Part shown: one piece after another, positions 1 to 8,312 of the stretch
Layout: each line of letters begins with the position of its first letter
How positions within the stretch are numbered: position 1 is the stretch's first letter
Assembly (NCBI RefSeq): GCF_022809095.1
Contig: NZ_JALAZE010000012.1
Span: forward strand, 1-64,000
Reading direction: 5' to 3'
From: Bacillus kexueae
Lineage (GTDB): Bacteria; Bacillota; Bacilli; Bacillales; Aeribacillaceae
DNA: 64,000 nt
Made by a program: the position numbers and the translations under genes
The notes under the pieces: model-generated
What the model saw: only the letters and a program-made list of their open reading frames with translations
Database searches by the model: none
Told to the model about the DNA's origin: nothing

Positions 1-24
1 TGTGAGAGTAGGACGCTGCCAGGC
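1..24 (+). rRNA. 5S rRNA, 3' end only
   Basis: The first 24 bases match the conserved 3' end of Bacillus 5S rRNA, with the terminal GCTGCCAGGC. The rest of the rRNA operon lies outside the window. The tRNA array begins 9 bases later, the usual arrangement for a Bacillus rrn operon with a trailing tRNA cluster. Confidence 0.85.
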
Positions 25-32
25 GATATTAT

Positions 33-107
33 TCCGCAGTAGCTCAGTGGTAGAGCATTCGGCTGTTAACCGAACGGTCGCAGGTTCGAATCCTGCCTGC
101 GGAGCCA
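33..107 (+). tRNA. tRNA-Asn (GTT)
   Basis: Complete cloverleaf with acceptor TCCGCAG/CTGCGGA, T-arm GGTTCGAATCC and anticodon GTT at 65-67. CCA is encoded. First tRNA of the array after 5S rRNA. Confidence 0.95.
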
Positions 108-108
108 T

Positions 109-181
109 GCTTCCATAGCTCAGTAGGTAGAGCACTTCCATGGTAAGGAAGAGGTCACCGGTTCAAGCCCGGTTGGAAGCT
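109..181 (+). tRNA. tRNA-Thr (GGT)
   Basis: Acceptor GCTTCCA/TGGAAGC; anticodon stem CTTCC/GGAAG encloses loop ATGGTAA, anticodon GGT. CCA is not encoded and must be added after transcription. Confidence 0.93.
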
Positions 182-196
182 TAGGACAAATGCTTT

Positions 197-271
197 GGCC
201 CGTTGGTCAAGTGGTTAAGACACCGCCCTTTCACGGCGGTAACACGGGTTCGAATCCCGTACGGGTCACCA
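197..271 (+). tRNA. tRNA-Glu (TTC)
   Basis: Acceptor GGCCCGT/ACGGGTC; stem CCGCC/GGCGG around loop CTTTCAC, anticodon TTC. CCA encoded. Confidence 0.95.
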
Positions 272-274
272 TAT

Positions 275-350
275 GGAGGATTAGCTCAGCTGGGAGAGCA
301 CTTGCCTTACAAGCAAGGGGTCGGCGGTTCGATCCCGTCATCCTCCACCA
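275..350 (+). tRNA. tRNA-Val (TAC)
   Basis: Starts GGAGGAT and ends ATCCTCC plus ACCA; anticodon stem CTTGC/GCAAG around CTTACAA, anticodon TAC. CCA encoded. Confidence 0.95.
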
Positions 351-364
351 TAATTATTTCATTT

Positions 365-437
<73 letters not shown>

Positions 438-445
438 CTCGTATC

Positions 446-530
446 GGAGGGGTAGCGAAGTGGCTAAACGCGGCGGACTGTAAATCCGCTCCCTCAGGGT
501 TCGGCGGTTCGAATCCGTCCCCCTCCACCA
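446..530 (+). tRNA. tRNA-Tyr (GTA)
   Basis: 85-base class II tRNA with a long variable arm; anticodon loop CTGTAAA gives GTA. Acceptor GGAGGGG/CCCCTCC, CCA encoded. A terminator-like hairpin follows at 548-592. Confidence 0.95.
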
Positions 531-547
531 TTTAATAATTTTTAGGG

Positions 548-592
548 AAAATCACATTAACACAACATTTGTTGTATAAAGTGATTTTTTTA
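548..592 (+). terminator. Intrinsic terminator inside the tRNA array
   Basis: AAAATCAC (548-555) pairs with GTGATTTT (581-588), with a nested ACAAC/GTTGT pair, then a T run. It would end the rrn-tRNA transcript after tRNA-Tyr or attenuate it; the remaining four tRNAs may need read-through or their own promoter. Confidence 0.6.
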
Positions 593-628
593 TTGGAAAC
601 ATAACATTACATACATGAAATTTTTCGA

Positions 629-703
629 TGGGCTATAGCCAAGCGGTAAGGCAACGGACTTTGACTCCGTGATGCGCTGGTTCGAATCCAGCTAGCCCAG
701 CCA
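629..703 (+). tRNA. tRNA-Gln (TTG)
   Basis: Acceptor TGGGCTA/TAGCCCA; stem ACGGA/TCCGT around CTTTGAC, anticodon TTG. CCA encoded. Confidence 0.95.
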
Positions 704-709
704 AATTTC

Positions 710-782
710 GAGCCATTAGCTCAGTTGGTAGAGCATCTGACTTTTAATCAGAGGGTCGGAGGTTCGAGTCCTCCATGGCTCA
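710..782 (+). tRNA. tRNA-Lys (TTT)
   Basis: Acceptor GAGCCAT/ATGGCTC; loop CTTTTAA gives anticodon TTT. CCA not encoded. Confidence 0.94.
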
Positions 783-787
783 CTTTT

Positions 788-862
788 GCGGAAGTAGTTC
801 AGTGGTAGAACACCACCTTGCCAAGGTGGGGGTCGCGGGTTCGAATCCCGTCTTCCGCTCCA
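788..862 (+). tRNA. tRNA-Gly (GCC)
   Basis: Acceptor GCGGAAG/CTTCCGC; stem CACCT/AGGTG around TGCCA gives anticodon GCC. CCA encoded. Confidence 0.95.
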
Positions 863-864
863 GA

Positions 865-889
865 ATCCATTGTAGATGGATCTTTTTTT
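865..889 (+). terminator. Short hairpin plus T run after tRNA-Gly
   Basis: ATCCAT (865-870) pairs with ATGGAT (876-881), followed by C and seven T. The 6-bp stem is weak, so partial termination before tRNA-Ala is the most that can be inferred. Confidence 0.4.
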
Positions 890-896
890 GTATTAT

Positions 897-969
897 GGGG
901 CCTTAGCTCAGCTGGGAGAGCGCCTGCTTTGCACGCAGGAGGTCAGCGGTTCGATCCCGCTAGGCTCCA
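897..969 (+). tRNA. tRNA-Ala (TGC)
   Basis: Acceptor GGGGCCT/AGGCTCC; stem CCTGC/GCAGG around TTTGCAC, anticodon TGC. CCA not encoded. Last tRNA of the array. Confidence 0.94.
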
Positions 970-976
970 TATAAGC

Positions 977-1014
977 AATCCTCTTACCAATGAAAAGGTA
1001 AGAGGATTTTTTTA
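977..1014 (+). terminator. Terminator of the tRNA array
   Basis: AATCCTCTTACC (977-988) pairs with GGTAAGAGGATT (997-1008), followed by a run of T. Strong intrinsic terminator; dispersed repeat copy 1 starts immediately after it. Confidence 0.85.
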
Positions 1015-1020
1015 TTTATT

Positions 1021-1320
1021 GTTACAGACAGTCTAAGTTCAATAAAGTGTTAAAGTATTCTCTTTACAGTTTTTCTGGTGTCTAGCTCCAAGCGCCATCA
1101 GCTCGGGTCGCTTCGGCCCTGCTGTGGCGACGGAAGCCCCCTCGAAGGTCCTCCAGCACTCTTCGCCGATAAGCGGGCGCTTTCCGCTTTTTCTGTGAAA
1201 ATAAAAATTACCTATGAGCTGAATGATCGATCATGATAAGTAGATGGTAGAAAGGAAACCCCGGGGAGAATAAATTTTCATGTCGGGGGTGTGAGTGTAA
1301 AATCATGAATGTTTCTTATT
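1021..1320 (+). repeat. Dispersed repeat, copy 1 (full length)
   Basis: Begins GTTACAGA directly after the tRNA terminator and ends near GTTTCTTA. It shows three modules: a 5' AT-rich part (1021-1070), a central GC-rich hairpin part with GCTCGGGTCGCTTCGG (1080-1185), and a 3' part with the palindrome ATGATCGATCAT and an ACCCCGG arm. Related copies lie at 34744, 50271 and 57051. No reading frame is conserved. From 1321 to the rocF start I see only a candidate -10 (TATAAT, 1609-1614) without a convincing -35. Confidence 0.85.
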
Positions 1321-1691
1321 AACATTATCCCGAAAATGTATCATTAATCAGTTATAGAGCTTGATGTGCTTAAAAGATTTTCTTCAGCCTCTGTGTCATT
1401 GGGAAGGAGACTGTTCATTTAATATTAGAAGCAAATGTGAACCTCAACTGAGACTACACATTGTGTAAATCTACGGAAAGCGTCCGTTGGAATCAAAAGA
1501 GAAGAAGGAGATGGGCTAATCTCCGATATACTTCCTAACAATCGCTTTTGTCTTTTTTCCATTTTAAAAGTACTATTTTAGAACAATCTCATTAAACGAA
1601 ATTTTCTGTATAATTATGCGTGATTTTGTCCAGTTGAGTCATCTTCTAGTTTCTCGGTAAAATAAAATTATGAGGATAAGGAGGATGAGAG

Positions 1692-2600
1692 ATGAAAACA
1701 AACAAGATTTCAATTATTGGGGTACCAATGGATTTAGGTCAAATGCGACGAGGGGTAGATATGGGACCGAGTGCTATTCGGTATGCAGGAGTTATTGAAC
1801 GCTTAGAACGTTTACGTTACATAATAGATGATTTAGGGGATATAGAAATAGGTCGAGCTGAGCGAAGTGACGTTAAAAATGTCGAAAATTTAAGAAATCT
1901 AAAAGCGGTTGCAGAAGCGAATGAGCAACTAGCTGTTAAAGTGGACGAAGCAGTCCAGTCGGAGTCATTTCCACTTGTATTAGGGGGAGACCACAGCATA
2001 GCAATCGGAACGCTAGCTGGTGTTGCGAAGCACTATGAAAATCTAGGAGTCATTTGGTATGATGCTCACGGTGATTTAAATACAGCTGAAACGTCCCCAT
2101 CAGGGAATATTCATGGGATGCCACTTGCGGTAAGCTTAGGAATCGGTCATCCTAGTTTGACAAATATTATGGGATATACACCAAAAATCAAACCAGAAAA
2201 CATTGTCATTATCGGTGCACGTGCGCTTGATGAAGGAGAACGTGAATTAATTAAAGAAAAAGGAATCAAAGTCTATACAATGCATGAGATCGACCGATTA
2301 GGAATGACACAAGTTATGGAAGAAGCGATTACGTATTTACGAAATCGTGGAACAGATGGAGTCCATTTATCTCTTGACCTAGATGGTCTTGACCCTCATG
2401 ATGCCCCAGGGGTAGGTACTCCAGTGATTGGGGGAATTAGTTACAGAGAAAGTCATTTAGCAATGGAAATGCTAGCTGAATCCGGCATTATTACCTCTGC
2501 AGAATTTGTGGAAGTAAACCCAATTTTAGATGAGAGAAATAAAACTGCTACAGTAGCAGTAGCCTTAATGGGTTCTTTATTTGGAGAGAAACTTCTTTAA
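1692..2600 (+). CDS. rocF: Arginase
   Basis: Hydrolyses arginine to ornithine and urea in arginine catabolism, with a binuclear manganese centre. The 302-residue protein has the ureohydrolase metal motifs GGDHS (98-102), DAHGD (124-128) and SLDLDGLDP (227-235), full family length. ATG at 1692 follows AAGGAGGATGAG. It is monocistronic here: the tRNA array ends 700 bases upstream and a terminator follows at 2752. B. subtilis rocF is driven by sigma-L with RocR; I see no -24/-12 element upstream, so regulation may differ. Agmatinase or formimidoglutamase are related alternatives, but the sequence reads as a Bacillus arginase. Confidence 0.93.
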   Translation: MKTNKISIIGVPMDLGQMRRGVDMGPSAIRYAGVIERLERLRYIIDDLGDIEIGRAERSDVKNVENLRNLKAVAEANEQLAVKVDEAVQSESFPLVLGGDHSIAIGTLAGVAKHYENLGVIWYDAHGDLNTAETSPSGNIHGMPLAVSLGIGHPSLTNIMGYTPKIKPENIVIIGARALDEGERELIKEKGIKVYTMHEIDRLGMTQVMEEAITYLRNRGTDGVHLSLDLDGLDPHDAPGVGTPVIGGISYRESHLAMEMLAESGIITSAEFVEVNPILDERNKTATVAVALMGSLFGEKLL

Positions 2601-2624
2601 TTAAGACTGTTTTCTATTCATTGT

Positions 2625-2710
2625 TGGTATTTAGCGAAAGGGAGCGCCTCCCTTGGGAACAGCTAGACAGGTCTTCCTTGAGGAAAGCATGCGCCTTTCA
2701 ACCAAAATCA
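2625..2710. repeat. Degenerate GC-rich intergenic segment
   Basis: The stretch with GGGAGCGCCTCCC (self-complementary arms) and GCATGCGCC differs in composition from its AT-rich surroundings and has no reading frame. It resembles a decayed intergenic repeat, but no second clear copy is present in this window. Confidence 0.3.
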
Positions 2711-2751
2711 TTAAACTTAAACACCCTAATAAAAACTATGTTAACAGTTCT

Positions 2752-2796
2752 AGCCTTCAAGAATGTTAAAAGAAAGCGTTCTTGAAGGCTTTTTTA
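2752..2796 (+). terminator. Terminator after rocF
   Basis: AGCCTTCAAGAA (2752-2763) pairs perfectly with TTCTTGAAGGCT (2779-2790), followed by six T. Confidence 0.85.
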
Positions 2797-2891
2797 TATG
2801 GTGGATAGATTTATTAAGGTTAGGGAAAAATCACAGCAAAAAAAGCGCACAATTCCCTAATTTTTGCTAAAATAAATTTATGTGTCAAATG

Positions 2892-2918
2892 TGAAACCTT
2901 TTGATACGTAAATTCGTA
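2892..2918 (+). promoter_or_regulatory. Sigma-W autoregulatory promoter
   Basis: TGAAAC (2892-2897), 17 bases, then CGTA (2915-2918). This is the established ECF sigma-W signature (TGAAAC, 16-17 bases, CGTA) and is placed 34 bases before sigW, as in the autoregulated B. subtilis gene. Confidence 0.8.
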
Positions 2919-2951
2919 GAATAGATACCCGCTACTGCGGAGGTAGAAAAT

Positions 2952-3515
2952 ATGGACATAATTGTTAAAAAGAGAATTAAACAAATTAAAAAAGGTGATC
3001 AAGAAGCATTTGCAGATATTGTAGATCTATATAAGGATAAGATCTATCAATTATGTTATCGCATGCTAGGTAATGCACATGAAGCGGAAGATATTGCGCA
3101 AGAGGCGTTTATTCGTGCATATGTAAATATTCATACCTTTGATGTGAAAAAAAAGTTTTCAACATGGCTTTATCGGATTGCGACGAACTTATGCATTGAT
3201 CGGATTCGAAAGAAAAAACCTGATTATTATTTAGATGCGGAAGTTGCGGGGACGGAAGGACTGACAATGTACTCACAAGTTGCATCTGATGAATTAAAGC
3301 CCGATGAAGAAGTCGAGGCGATGGATTTACAAGATACGATCCAAAAAGAAATCCTAAAATTACCTGATAAATACCGATCGGTCATTGTGCTAAAATACAT
3401 TGATGAGCTGTCATTACAAGAAATATCGGATATATTGGAAATTCCGATTGGAACGGTAAAAACTAGAATCCATCGCGGACGGGAAGCATTGCGAAAACAA
3501 TTACGTCATTTATAA
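2952..3515 (+). CDS. sigW: ECF RNA polymerase sigma factor SigW
   Basis: Directs polymerase to cell-envelope stress genes (antimicrobial peptides, alkaline shock). The 187 residues comprise sigma region 2 (about 20-90, with the GNAHEAEDIAQEAFIRAY segment) and region 4 (about 130-185, ending in an IPIGTVKTRIHRGREALR recognition helix). ATG at 2952 follows GGAGG at 2940. A sigma-W type promoter precedes it and its anti-sigma gene rsiW follows 19 bases later, so the pair forms the standard autoregulated operon. Identity as SigW rather than another ECF factor rests on rsiW, the promoter and the cdaA-glmS neighbourhood. Confidence 0.95.
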   Translation: MDIIVKKRIKQIKKGDQEAFADIVDLYKDKIYQLCYRMLGNAHEAEDIAQEAFIRAYVNIHTFDVKKKFSTWLYRIATNLCIDRIRKKKPDYYLDAEVAGTEGLTMYSQVASDELKPDEEVEAMDLQDTIQKEILKLPDKYRSVIVLKYIDELSLQEISDILEIPIGTVKTRIHRGREALRKQLRHL

Positions 3516-3534
3516 AAAGATTGGGGTGTACAAT

Positions 3535-4161
3535 ATGGGCTGTCCTTCAAATGTACATGATTTAATTCATCGTCATATGGATGGTGAATTAAACGCTGAA
3601 GAAGAAAAACGATTTAAAGAACATATGCAAAGCTGTGAAGAATGCATGAAACATTATCAAGAGCTTAATAAGGCTGTAGCTTTCGTGCAGAGCACGTCTC
3701 ATGTACATGCTCCGGCAGACTTTACAGCTAATGTGATGAAAAAGCTACCAAAGGAAAAACGAACGGTGAGCATGAATCGCTGGTTTCGAAGTCATCCATT
3801 ACTTGTGGCTGCCTCGCTATTCATTTTATTGATGACAGGAAGCCTCTTTACATCGTATCAAGAAGATAAATTTAGTGTAACAAAACATGATAATCTAGTG
3901 GTTGAAAATCATACAGTTATTGTTCCTGAAGGCGAAACCGTAAACGGAAATATCATTGTACGAAACGGCGACATTAAAATTGAAGGAAAGGTTAATGGAG
4001 ATGTGACGGTCATCAATGGAGATGTCATTAATGGTGATCAATATTTAGCATCTGCAGGACAAGTAACCGGCCAAATTGAAGAAGTGGATCAGTTATTTGA
4101 ATGGCTTTGGTTTGAGTTAAAGTCATTGGCGAAAGAGGTCGTGAATATATTTGAGAAGTAG
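3535..4161 (+). CDS. rsiW: Anti-sigma-W factor RsiW
   Basis: Membrane-spanning inhibitor of SigW, released by site-1/site-2 proteolysis and ClpXP in B. subtilis. 208 residues: an N-terminal zinc-binding anti-sigma domain with H30, C34 and C37 (H-x3-C-x2-C), one transmembrane helix at about 88-106, and an extracytoplasmic domain with repeated NGD/NG turns. I chose ATG 3535 over the upstream GTG 3526 because the GGGG ribosome binding element at 3523-3526 is correctly spaced for 3535 and would be inside the longer version. Its stop codon lies within a hairpin. Confidence 0.92.
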   Translation: MGCPSNVHDLIHRHMDGELNAEEEKRFKEHMQSCEECMKHYQELNKAVAFVQSTSHVHAPADFTANVMKKLPKEKRTVSMNRWFRSHPLLVAASLFILLMTGSLFTSYQEDKFSVTKHDNLVVENHTVIVPEGETVNGNIIVRNGDIKIEGKVNGDVTVINGDVINGDQYLASAGQVTGQIEEVDQLFEWLWFELKSLAKEVVNIFEK

Positions 4162-4190
4162 GTCATCAACTAGGTGACCTACTTCTTATG
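4156..4190 (+). terminator. Hairpin at the end of rsiW
   Basis: AAGTAGGTCA (4156-4165) pairs perfectly with TGACCTACTT (4175-4184). The T tract after it is weak (CTTATG), so it may only partly end the sigW-rsiW transcript before cdaA. Confidence 0.55.
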
Positions 4191-4214
4191 TATACAGCTT
4201 GTTGATGGAAGTTG

Positions 4215-4223
4215 TGCTATAAT
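4215..4223 (+). promoter_or_regulatory. Candidate extended -10 promoter for cdaA
   Basis: TGCTATAAT (4215-4223) is a perfect extended -10 element 35 bases before the chosen cdaA start. A matching -35 is not evident. It would give the cdaA-cdaR-glmM unit transcription independent of sigma-W. Confidence 0.5.
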
Positions 4224-4257
4224 ATAGGTTATGGATTACATATTGGAGGAAATGGAA

Positions 4258-5076
4258 ATGGCCTTAGGTGACTTTCCTGTATTACAATACCTTGGCGATA
4301 TTATTGATATACTCCTCGTTTGGTACGTTATTTACAAACTGATTATGGTAATCAGGGGGACGAAGGCTGTACAACTTTTAAAAGGGATTACAGTCATCAT
4401 TGTCGTGCGAATTTTAAGTCAGTATTTAGGACTGAATACGCTGCAATGGTTAATGGACCAAGCGTTAACATGGGGGTTCTTAGCGATTATAATCATCTTC
4501 CAGCCTGAGCTACGGCGCGCGCTCGAACAGTTAGGGCGGGGACGAATATTCTCGCGTGGAGTTGTGCAAGAAGATGAAGAACATTCAAAAATGGTTGAGG
4601 CGATTACAAAAGCAACCGAATACATGGCGAAGCGACGAATTGGTGCGCTTGTAACTATCGAACGTGAAACGGGTATGGGAGACTATATTGAAACGGGTAT
4701 TCCGTTGAATGCCAACATCTCATCCGAGTTGTTAATTAATATTTTCATTCCAAATACCCCTTTACATGACGGGGCAGTCATTATTCAAAATGACCAAGTA
4801 GCAGCAGCAGCATGCTATCTACCTTTGTCAGAAAGTCCATTTATCTCTAAAGAGCTTGGTACGAGACACCGTGCTGCTGTAGGGATTAGTGAAGTAACCG
4901 ATAGTCTTACATTAGTTGTGTCTGAAGAGACAGGAAGTATTTCCTTAACGAAAAATGGAGAGCTACATCGGAATTTAACAGTCGATCAATTGCGGGATAT
5001 GTTAAATTCGGAATTCAATAGCTCAAAAGTTGCTTCTTCAAGCCTATGGCAATGGAGGGCGAAGAAAAATGGATAA
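4258..5076 (+). CDS. cdaA: Diadenylate cyclase CdaA (c-di-AMP synthase)
   Basis: Makes cyclic di-AMP from two ATP at the membrane. 272 residues: three N-terminal membrane helices (about 10-80), then a DAC domain with DGA at 171-173 and RHR at 203-205, the catalytic signatures. ATG 4258 is preferred to the in-frame ATGs at 4231 and 4252 because GGAGGA (4245-4250) is spaced seven bases from it and the resulting MALGDFPVLQYLG start matches the family. It overlaps cdaR by 8 bases and precedes glmM, the conserved cdaA-cdaR-glmM operon in which CdaR and GlmM modulate the cyclase. Confidence 0.95.
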   Translation: MALGDFPVLQYLGDIIDILLVWYVIYKLIMVIRGTKAVQLLKGITVIIVVRILSQYLGLNTLQWLMDQALTWGFLAIIIIFQPELRRALEQLGRGRIFSRGVVQEDEEHSKMVEAITKATEYMAKRRIGALVTIERETGMGDYIETGIPLNANISSELLINIFIPNTPLHDGAVIIQNDQVAAAACYLPLSESPFISKELGTRHRAAVGISEVTDSLTLVVSEETGSISLTKNGELHRNLTVDQLRDMLNSEFNSSKVASSSLWQWRAKKNG

Positions 5077-6364
5077 ATTCATGAATAATAATTGGTTCAT
5101 GCGAATTGTAGCAATGATGCTCGCTGTTATGCTGTACGTTTCGGTTAATATTGAGTCGCCCGAGGAATCCAAGTCACAGACCACATCGTTTTTCTCAACT
5201 ACAGCTTCAACGGAGTCTGTAACCTTAACAGATATTCCAGTAGCTGTGTACTATGATGAGCAGGAGTATGTGGTGACAGGAATTCCACAAACGGTAACCG
5301 TTTCATTAGAAGGCCCGACAAGCGCCTTAACTGCAGCCAAGCAAGTAAGAGACTTTGAAATATATGCTGATTTACGCGAATTGCCAGTAGGTACGCATCG
5401 CGTACAGTTACAATATAAAAATGTATCAGAAAAATTAGCGATCAATATCAATCCTTCGGTTATTACTGTCAATGTTCACGAGAAAGTAACAGAGAGCTTC
5501 TCTGTCGAAGTGGACTTCATTAATAAAGAGAAAATGAAAGAAGGATATACGCCGGAAGAAGCCATTGTGCAACCGAACACGGTTCAAATAACGGGAGCCA
5601 AAGAGGTCCTTGACCGAATCGCACTTGTAAAAGCAAGAGTGAATTTGGAAGGGGTCGATAAAACGTTAGAGATGGAGTCAATTGTAACGGTCTATGACCA
5701 AAACGGAACTGTACTTCCGGTTGAAGTGGACCCGTCTGTCGTCCTTGTGACGGTTCCGGTAAAAAGTCCAAGTAAGCTCGTACCCATCAATGTGAAACAA
5801 AAGGGGGAGCTTCCAGATGGACTCAGCATAAAACGGTTGACAGTTGAGCCGAAAGAAGCGACGATTTACGGGGAGCAAAGTGTCCTTGATAAGATCGAAT
5901 TTATAGACGGGATTGAAATTGATTTATCCAAGATTAGTAAAGATACAACATTAGAGATAGAAATTCCAAAGCCAAATGGCGTTACGAAGATCATTCCTGA
6001 AAAAGCGGAAGTTACGATCGAACTTGATAAAGAACAGTCTATATCGTTTGAAGGAGTTCAAGTAAATCCTATCGGGTTGAATGACCGGGAGACGATTAAT
6101 TTTCTGGACCCGGAGAATGCAAAAGTGGATATTCTTTTAAAGGGTTCAGGCGAAATCTTAAAAAACATTAATGAATCAGATATTAAATTGTATGTGAATG
6201 TGGCAGATGTAGGAGAAGGAGAACATCAACTGGATATCGAGGTAAACGGTCCACAAAACATATCCTGGTCACTATCTAAAAAAAAGATTAAGCTGAAAAT
6301 ATTGAATCGCGATGTAGCTGAAGATGAATCTGGAAATAGAACGAGTCAAACGACACAGTCTTGA
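5069..6364 (+). CDS. cdaR: CdaA regulator CdaR (YbbR-domain protein)
   Basis: Extracytoplasmic regulator of CdaA. 431 residues with one N-terminal membrane anchor (about 8-28) followed by four YbbR-type beta domains, visible as repeated units each containing an I-x-I-x-G/P segment. ATG 5069 is chosen because GGAGGG at 5054-5059 lies inside the cdaA end; the frame can be extended upstream to 5030 but that start has no ribosome binding site. The protein is somewhat shorter than B. subtilis CdaR (483 residues) because the C-terminal tail is short. It is translationally coupled to cdaA. Confidence 0.92.
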   Translation: MDKFMNNNWFMRIVAMMLAVMLYVSVNIESPEESKSQTTSFFSTTASTESVTLTDIPVAVYYDEQEYVVTGIPQTVTVSLEGPTSALTAAKQVRDFEIYADLRELPVGTHRVQLQYKNVSEKLAININPSVITVNVHEKVTESFSVEVDFINKEKMKEGYTPEEAIVQPNTVQITGAKEVLDRIALVKARVNLEGVDKTLEMESIVTVYDQNGTVLPVEVDPSVVLVTVPVKSPSKLVPINVKQKGELPDGLSIKRLTVEPKEATIYGEQSVLDKIEFIDGIEIDLSKISKDTTLEIEIPKPNGVTKIIPEKAEVTIELDKEQSISFEGVQVNPIGLNDRETINFLDPENAKVDILLKGSGEILKNINESDIKLYVNVADVGEGEHQLDIEVNGPQNISWSLSKKKIKLKILNRDVAEDESGNRTSQTTQS

Positions 6365-6397
6365 TCAAGATGATTTTGTAAAAGGAGCGATGAATCC

Positions 6398-7744
6398 ATG
6401 GGAAAATATTTTGGAACTGATGGAGTAAGGGGAGTAGCTAATACGGAGTTGACTCCAGAGTTGGCATTTAAATTAGGTCGTTTCGGTGGATATGTTTTAA
6501 CGAAGGATAAAGAACGACCAAAAATTTTAATCGGTCGAGATACACGTATTTCTGGGCATATGTTAGAAGGAGCACTTGTTGCTGGCTTGTTATCCATTGG
6601 AGCGGAGGTTATGCGTTTAGGTGTGATTTCAACACCTGGAGTGGCGTATTTAACACGTGCGCTAGGAGCGGAAGCAGGTGTTATGATTTCAGCTTCTCAT
6701 AATCCGGTTCAAGATAATGGTATCAAGTTTTTCGGTCCAGATGGCTTTAAGTTGTCTGATGAGCAAGAAGCAGAAATTGAGGCGCTTCTAGACAAAGAGG
6801 AAGACACACTCCCACGCCCAGTTGGAGCTGAGTTAGGTCAAGTGAGCGACTATTTCGAAGGTGGTCAAAAATATCTTCAATTTTTAAAGCAAACGGTCGA
6901 CGAAGATTTTACAGGTCTACACATTGCGCTTGACTGTGCCCACGGTGCAACATCTTCGCTTGCAACACACTTATTTGCGGATTTAGATGCGGATGTTACG
7001 ACGATTGGAACATCGCCAAACGGATTAAATATCAATGAAGGCGTAGGTTCCACACATCCAGAAGTGTTAGCCGAAGTTGTAAAAGAAAAAGGGGCAGATG
7101 TCGGCTTAGCATTTGATGGGGATGGAGATCGCTTAATTGCTGTTGATGAAAATGGAGAAATTGTTGATGGCGACCAAATTATGTTCGTTTGTGCAAAATA
7201 CTTGAAAGAACAAGGGATGTTAAAGCACGATACGGTTGTCTCGACTGTTATGAGTAACTTAGGGTTCTACAAAGGCTTAGAAGCACTTGGAATTAATAGT
7301 GTTCAAACGGCTGTAGGAGACCGTTATGTCGTTGAAGCGATGAAGAAGGATGACTATAAGTTAGGTGGAGAGCAATCAGGTCACATCATCTTCCTTGAGC
7401 ACAATACAACGGGTGACGGTTTATTAACGGCCCTACAACTCGTGAATATCATGAAGCTGACAGGAAAGAAATTATCAGAGCTTGCAGGTGAAATGGATAA
7501 ATTCCCGCAAATGCTTGTGAATGTAAAAGTTTCGGATAAACATGCAGTGATGGAGAATGAAAAGGTAAAAGCTACGATTGCAGCGGTTGAAGAAGAAATG
7601 GCTGGAAATGGTCGTATCCTTGTGCGTCCATCTGGAACAGAGCCATTAGTGCGTGTGATGGCAGAGGCGCCTACAGAAGAACTTTGCCGCCAATATGTCG
7701 AAAAAATTGCAAATGTAGTGCGGGAAGAAATGGGAATTGAATAA
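6398..7744 (+). CDS. glmM: Phosphoglucosamine mutase GlmM
   Basis: Converts glucosamine-6-phosphate to glucosamine-1-phosphate for UDP-GlcNAc and peptidoglycan. 448 residues, full length. The phosphoserine loop SASHNP has Ser100 as catalytic residue, the metal loop DGDGDR is near residue 240, and the sugar-binding GGEQSGH and phosphate-binding RPSGTEP loops follow in order. ATG 6398 is preceded by AAAGGAG at 6380. It is 33 bases after cdaR and ends in a hairpin before glmS. GlmM can also inhibit CdaA in related species. Confidence 0.96.
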   Translation: MGKYFGTDGVRGVANTELTPELAFKLGRFGGYVLTKDKERPKILIGRDTRISGHMLEGALVAGLLSIGAEVMRLGVISTPGVAYLTRALGAEAGVMISASHNPVQDNGIKFFGPDGFKLSDEQEAEIEALLDKEEDTLPRPVGAELGQVSDYFEGGQKYLQFLKQTVDEDFTGLHIALDCAHGATSSLATHLFADLDADVTTIGTSPNGLNINEGVGSTHPEVLAEVVKEKGADVGLAFDGDGDRLIAVDENGEIVDGDQIMFVCAKYLKEQGMLKHDTVVSTVMSNLGFYKGLEALGINSVQTAVGDRYVVEAMKKDDYKLGGEQSGHIIFLEHNTTGDGLLTALQLVNIMKLTGKKLSELAGEMDKFPQMLVNVKVSDKHAVMENEKVKATIAAVEEEMAGNGRILVRPSGTEPLVRVMAEAPTEELCRQYVEKIANVVREEMGIE

Positions 7745-7753
7745 CTAAACAAA

Positions 7754-7796
7754 AGATGCCTCGAGTAGTGAAAGATGAAAGAGGCATCTCTTTATC
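7754..7796 (+). terminator. Terminator after glmM
   Basis: AGATGCCTC (7754-7762) pairs with GAGGCATCT (7781-7789), followed by CTTTATCTC. Separates the cdaA operon from glmS. Confidence 0.7.
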
Positions 7797-7947
7797 TCAA
7801 AATCTAGCTGGAGTCAATGTAAAATATATGTCATGAATTTGTTAAAGTTTGACGAAAAATGTCCTTAAAACCATAGAATATAAGGGATAACATTGAAACA
7901 TTTTTGACATATACTAATCTTGCAATCAAGTTGTAAAGAAAAATGAA

Positions 7948-7977
7948 TTGACGAAAGCTTTTTTTATAGTGTAAAAT
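7948..7977 (+). promoter_or_regulatory. Candidate sigma-A promoter for the glmS leader
   Basis: TTGACG (7948-7953), an 18-base spacer and TAAAAT (7972-7977). It lies about 60 bases upstream of the ribozyme cleavage site, so the transcript would contain the whole ribozyme. Confidence 0.55.
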
Positions 7978-8033
7978 TTTCTTGTTTCGATGAGTCAATA
8001 AATGGAAAGGAGGATCGTTGGGATCCATTTCAT

Positions 8034-8194
8034 ATAAAGCGCCTGAACTAAGCAAGAGCGGAAGTGCTTAGTTGACGAGGAGGAGGTTTATCGATTGTTC
8101 GGCGGATGCCTCCCGGTTGTTACAAGTTACAGCCGTTAAGTCTTATTCTCAAAACGAAAAGGCAACTTTTCGCACAAAGGAGTAAGATGTAACT
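8034..8194 (+). promoter_or_regulatory. glmS ribozyme riboswitch
   Basis: Glucosamine-6-phosphate-activated self-cleaving leader. The conserved core is readable: AGCGCCTGAACT at 8038-8049 with the expected cleavage between A8038 and G8039, the P2 hairpin (TAAGCAAGAGCGGAAGTGCTTA region), then GTTGACGAGGAGG, a TCGGCGG segment and GCCTCCCGG. The CAAAGGAG near its 3' end closes the domain. High GlcN6P would cut the mRNA and lower GlmS, giving feedback on peptidoglycan precursor supply. The 3' boundary is approximate. Confidence 0.93.
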
Positions 8195-8312
8195 AATAAA
8201 TAGAGAAAACATGAGTGAGGGGACGACAGAAAGGTTTTACTCCGTGGAACAAGTCCCCGATGAAGCTTCTTTCTACGTCCCTTTACTTGTTAATGGGAGG
8301 AAGAATAATCAA

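Noticed and set aside
1021-1320. Insertion sequence or CRISPR array as the explanation of the dispersed repeat
   Set aside because: No transposase frame, no terminal inverted repeats common to all copies, no regularly spaced spacers. The copies are scattered singly.
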